A stretch of DNA of 43,027 nt from Komagataeibacter xylinus NBRC 15237. Lineage in GTDB: Bacteria > Pseudomonadota > Alphaproteobacteria > Acetobacterales > Acetobacteraceae. The stretch lies in contig NZ_BCTP01000025.1 in the NCBI RefSeq assembly GCF_001571345.1, positions 1 to 43,027 of the forward strand, read 5' to 3'. Under the pieces are notes generated by a model. It had not been told where the DNA came from, did no database searches, and worked only from the letters and a program-made list of their open reading frames with translations. Position 1 is the stretch's first letter; the number at the start of each line of letters is the position of its first letter. The position numbers were made by a program, and so were the translations under genes. Positions 41,354 through 43,027 of this stretch are shown here, piece by piece.

Positions 41354-43027
41354 ATGCCCGATATCACAGCCCTCACCACAGAAATCCTTCTTCCCGCCCT
41401 TGAGCAGGCCATTGATGCAACCGTCATCATCGGGCAGGAAAACGAGATCATCTTCTATAACCAGGCGGCGGAAGCCCTGTGGGGCATTCCCCGTGCCAGC
41501 GTGATCGGCCGCAATGTCGACTGCCTGGTGCCCACCCGCCTGCGCCATGAGCACGACCGCTACATCGACCGCAACCGCGAGACCGGGCATAATCGCATTG
41601 TCGGCACATCGCGCGAGGTGGAGTTCACCCGCGCCGATGGGGAATACATCTGTGGCGAGCTTTCACTCTCCAAGGTGCAGATCGGCCAGGGCGACAAGCG
41701 GCTTACCTACTACATGGGCGTGATGAAGAACGTCACGGAGGAGAGCCAGCGCCGCAAGATCCTGATCCTGCAGAACGACGTGCTGCAGGCGCTGGCCAGC
41801 GACATGCTGATCCAGGATATTGGCGAGCTGATCTGCCGCAAGGTTGAAGCCTTCGTGCCCAATTCGGTCGCGGCCCTGCTGGTGCTCGATGATGCGCAGC
41901 CCTGGCGGGTGATCTGCACCTCCGCCCTGCCGCCGCGCATCCGCAACGCGCTTGAAACCACCGTGCCGTCACCCTCAGATGTGGAAAAGCTCAAGGCCAA
42001 TGCCTCCTATACCGGTCGGCTGGTGTGGGATAATTATCAGTCCATGTGCCGCTCGCTGGGGCTGCAGTCATGCTATGCGGCGCCGGTCATGGCCGGTGAC
42101 GGACGGGTGACGGGCATCTTCGCGCTGTACCTGCGCGAGCCCAACCAGCTTGGCGCATGGCCGCAGCGCCTTGTGGGGGCGTGCCTGCCCTTCTGCGCGC
42201 TGGCGCTGGAGCAGCACGCCACCAAGACCCACCTGACCCAGCTTGCCCGCTATGACAGCCTGACCGGCCTGCTCAACCGTGGTGCGCTGCATCGCGTGAT
42301 GGAAGACATCATCGCCCAGCCCGGCAACCGCACGCTGGCCATCTTCATGCTCGATATCGACCGTTTCCGCGATATCAACGATGCGCTTGGCCATGTCTAT
42401 GCCGACCAGTTCCTTGTCGAGATCGCAGGGCGCATCCGTTCCATCGCCAAGGAGGATTACGTGCTCAGCCGCTCGGGCGGCGACGAGTTCGTGGTGGTGG
42501 TGCCCGATTGCGAAGGCAGGCAGATCGAGGAAATTGCCCATAAGCTGCTCGAAACCATCGGTCGCCCGCTCCAGATCGGGCAGAACACGCTGTCGATCTC
42601 GTGCTCCATCGGTATCAGCACTTTCCCCGCCAACGGGCCGGACAGCGAATCCCTGCTCAGCCATGCCGATACCGCCATGCGGCAGGCCAAGGAAGACGGG
42701 CGCGGCATCTTCCGCTTCGCCAATCTCGAGAAAAATCAGGTGGCGCAGGACCGGCTGGTGCTCGGATCGGCGCTGCGTGATTCGCTGGCGCAGGGCATGC
42801 TGCAACTGCACTACCAGCCGCAGGTGCGCACCCATACGCTCGAACTCAGCGGCGTCGAGGCGCTGTCACGCTGGCACCATCCGCATCTTGGCAACATCTT
42901 CCCCTCGCGCTTCATCGCCGTGGCGGAAGAGACCGGCCAGATCGAGGCCATTGGCCGCTGGTCGCTGCTCGAGGCGTGCCGCCAGATCGTGAAGTGGGAC
43001 CGTGACGGCATCCATGTGCCCACCGTG
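41354..43027 (+). CDS. Heme-PAS-GAF-GGDEF-EAL protein, PDEA1-like (partial)
   Basis: 558 visible residues, cut by the right edge. The N-terminal PAS has VPTRLRHEHDRYIDRNRETG, with the candidate heme-ligating His at residue 67, then RIVGTSREVEFTRADGEYICGELSLSK, as in DosP/PDEA1-type oxygen sensors. A GAF-like domain follows (about 140-280). The GGDEF domain has an intact SRSGGDEFVVV. The EAL domain starts with VQLHYQPQ-type sequence (MLQLHYQPQVRTHTLELSGVEALSRW) and is incomplete. From the cdg1 order (cdg1a, pdeA1, dgc1), this is best called a PDEA1-like c-di-GMP phosphodiesterase that would use oxygen to tune cellulose synthesis; whether the GGDEF is active cannot be told. An in-frame ATG at 41327 overlaps the upstream stop as ATGA and is an alternative start. 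Confidence 0.9.
   Translation, partial: MPDITALTTEILLPALEQAIDATVIIGQENEIIFYNQAAEALWGIPRASVIGRNVDCLVPTRLRHEHDRYIDRNRETGHNRIVGTSREVEFTRADGEYICGELSLSKVQIGQGDKRLTYYMGVMKNVTEESQRRKILILQNDVLQALASDMLIQDIGELICRKVEAFVPNSVAALLVLDDAQPWRVICTSALPPRIRNALETTVPSPSDVEKLKANASYTGRLVWDNYQSMCRSLGLQSCYAAPVMAGDGRVTGIFALYLREPNQLGAWPQRLVGACLPFCALALEQHATKTHLTQLARYDSLTGLLNRGALHRVMEDIIAQPGNRTLAIFMLDIDRFRDINDALGHVYADQFLVEIAGRIRSIAKEDYVLSRSGGDEFVVVVPDCEGRQIEEIAHKLLETIGRPLQIGQNTLSISCSIGISTFPANGPDSESLLSHADTAMRQAKEDGRGIFRFANLEKNQVAQDRLVLGSALRDSLAQGMLQLHYQPQVRTHTLELSGVEALSRWHHPHLGNIFPSRFIAVAEETGQIEAIGRWSLLEACRQIVKWDRDGIHVPTV

Noticed and set aside
1-43027. CRISPR array or complete insertion sequence
   Set aside because: No regularly spaced direct repeats and no intact transposase gene were seen.

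Overview
The window reads as the chromosome of an acetic acid bacterium, most likely Komagataeibacter/Gluconacetobacter (Acetobacteraceae, Alphaproteobacteria). The basis is high-GC coding sequence, alphaproteobacterial gene families, a periplasmic sorbosone/aldose-dehydrogenase-like protein, and heme-PAS GGDEF-EAL proteins of the kind that control cellulose synthesis through cyclic di-GMP in K. xylinus. This assignment is from recalled family features, not from a search.

Layout. 1-5.7 kb: an acyltransferase cut by the window edge, an AEC transporter, an EamA transporter and a D-lactate dehydrogenase-like flavoenzyme. 5.6-9 kb: a TPR-glycosyltransferase, two small proteins and a probably disrupted hypothetical gene. 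9-14 kb: large-subunit catalase, a secreted creatininase-family protein, a secreted beta-propeller and a DNA-alkylation repair protein. 14-18.3 kb: two stress-type small proteins, N-formylglutamate amidohydrolase, tRNA-Val(GAC), a YidB-like protein and a Nudix hydrolase. 18.5-26 kb: a very large double glycosyltransferase with an N-terminal repeat array, a drug/metabolite exporter, a YbaK deacylase, a DUF1275 membrane protein and an 8-oxoguanine-deaminase-like amidohydrolase. 26.2-33.7 kb: a possible operon of bacteriophytochrome hybrid kinase, periplasmic sugar dehydrogenase-like protein and cupin, divergent from a heme-PAS phosphodiesterase. 33.9-39.8 kb: an Imm45-like immunity protein, NagA, two transporters and a Dda-like helicase. 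40.7-43 kb: the start of a cdg1-like operon, an FNR/FixK-type regulator followed by a second heme-PAS GGDEF-EAL protein that runs off the end.

The main functional theme is environmental control of cyclic di-GMP. Two predicted oxygen-sensing PAS-GGDEF-EAL proteins lie about 10 kb apart. One faces a phytochrome-type hybrid HWE kinase that has lost the usual chromophore cysteine. A second theme is stress defence: catalase, alkyltransferase, KGG-repeat protein, PRC-barrel, Rdx protein and 8-oxoguanine deaminase.

Non-coding structure is notable. A family of palindromic repeats (about 80 bp when complete) occurs at least five times between 7.9 and 18.5 kb. One copy lies inside an open reading frame and supplies its apparent C-terminal part. 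A separate 104-bp MITE-like element flanked by TA sits between two convergent genes and provides part of the stop codon of one. No CRISPR array, complete insertion sequence or prophage was seen.
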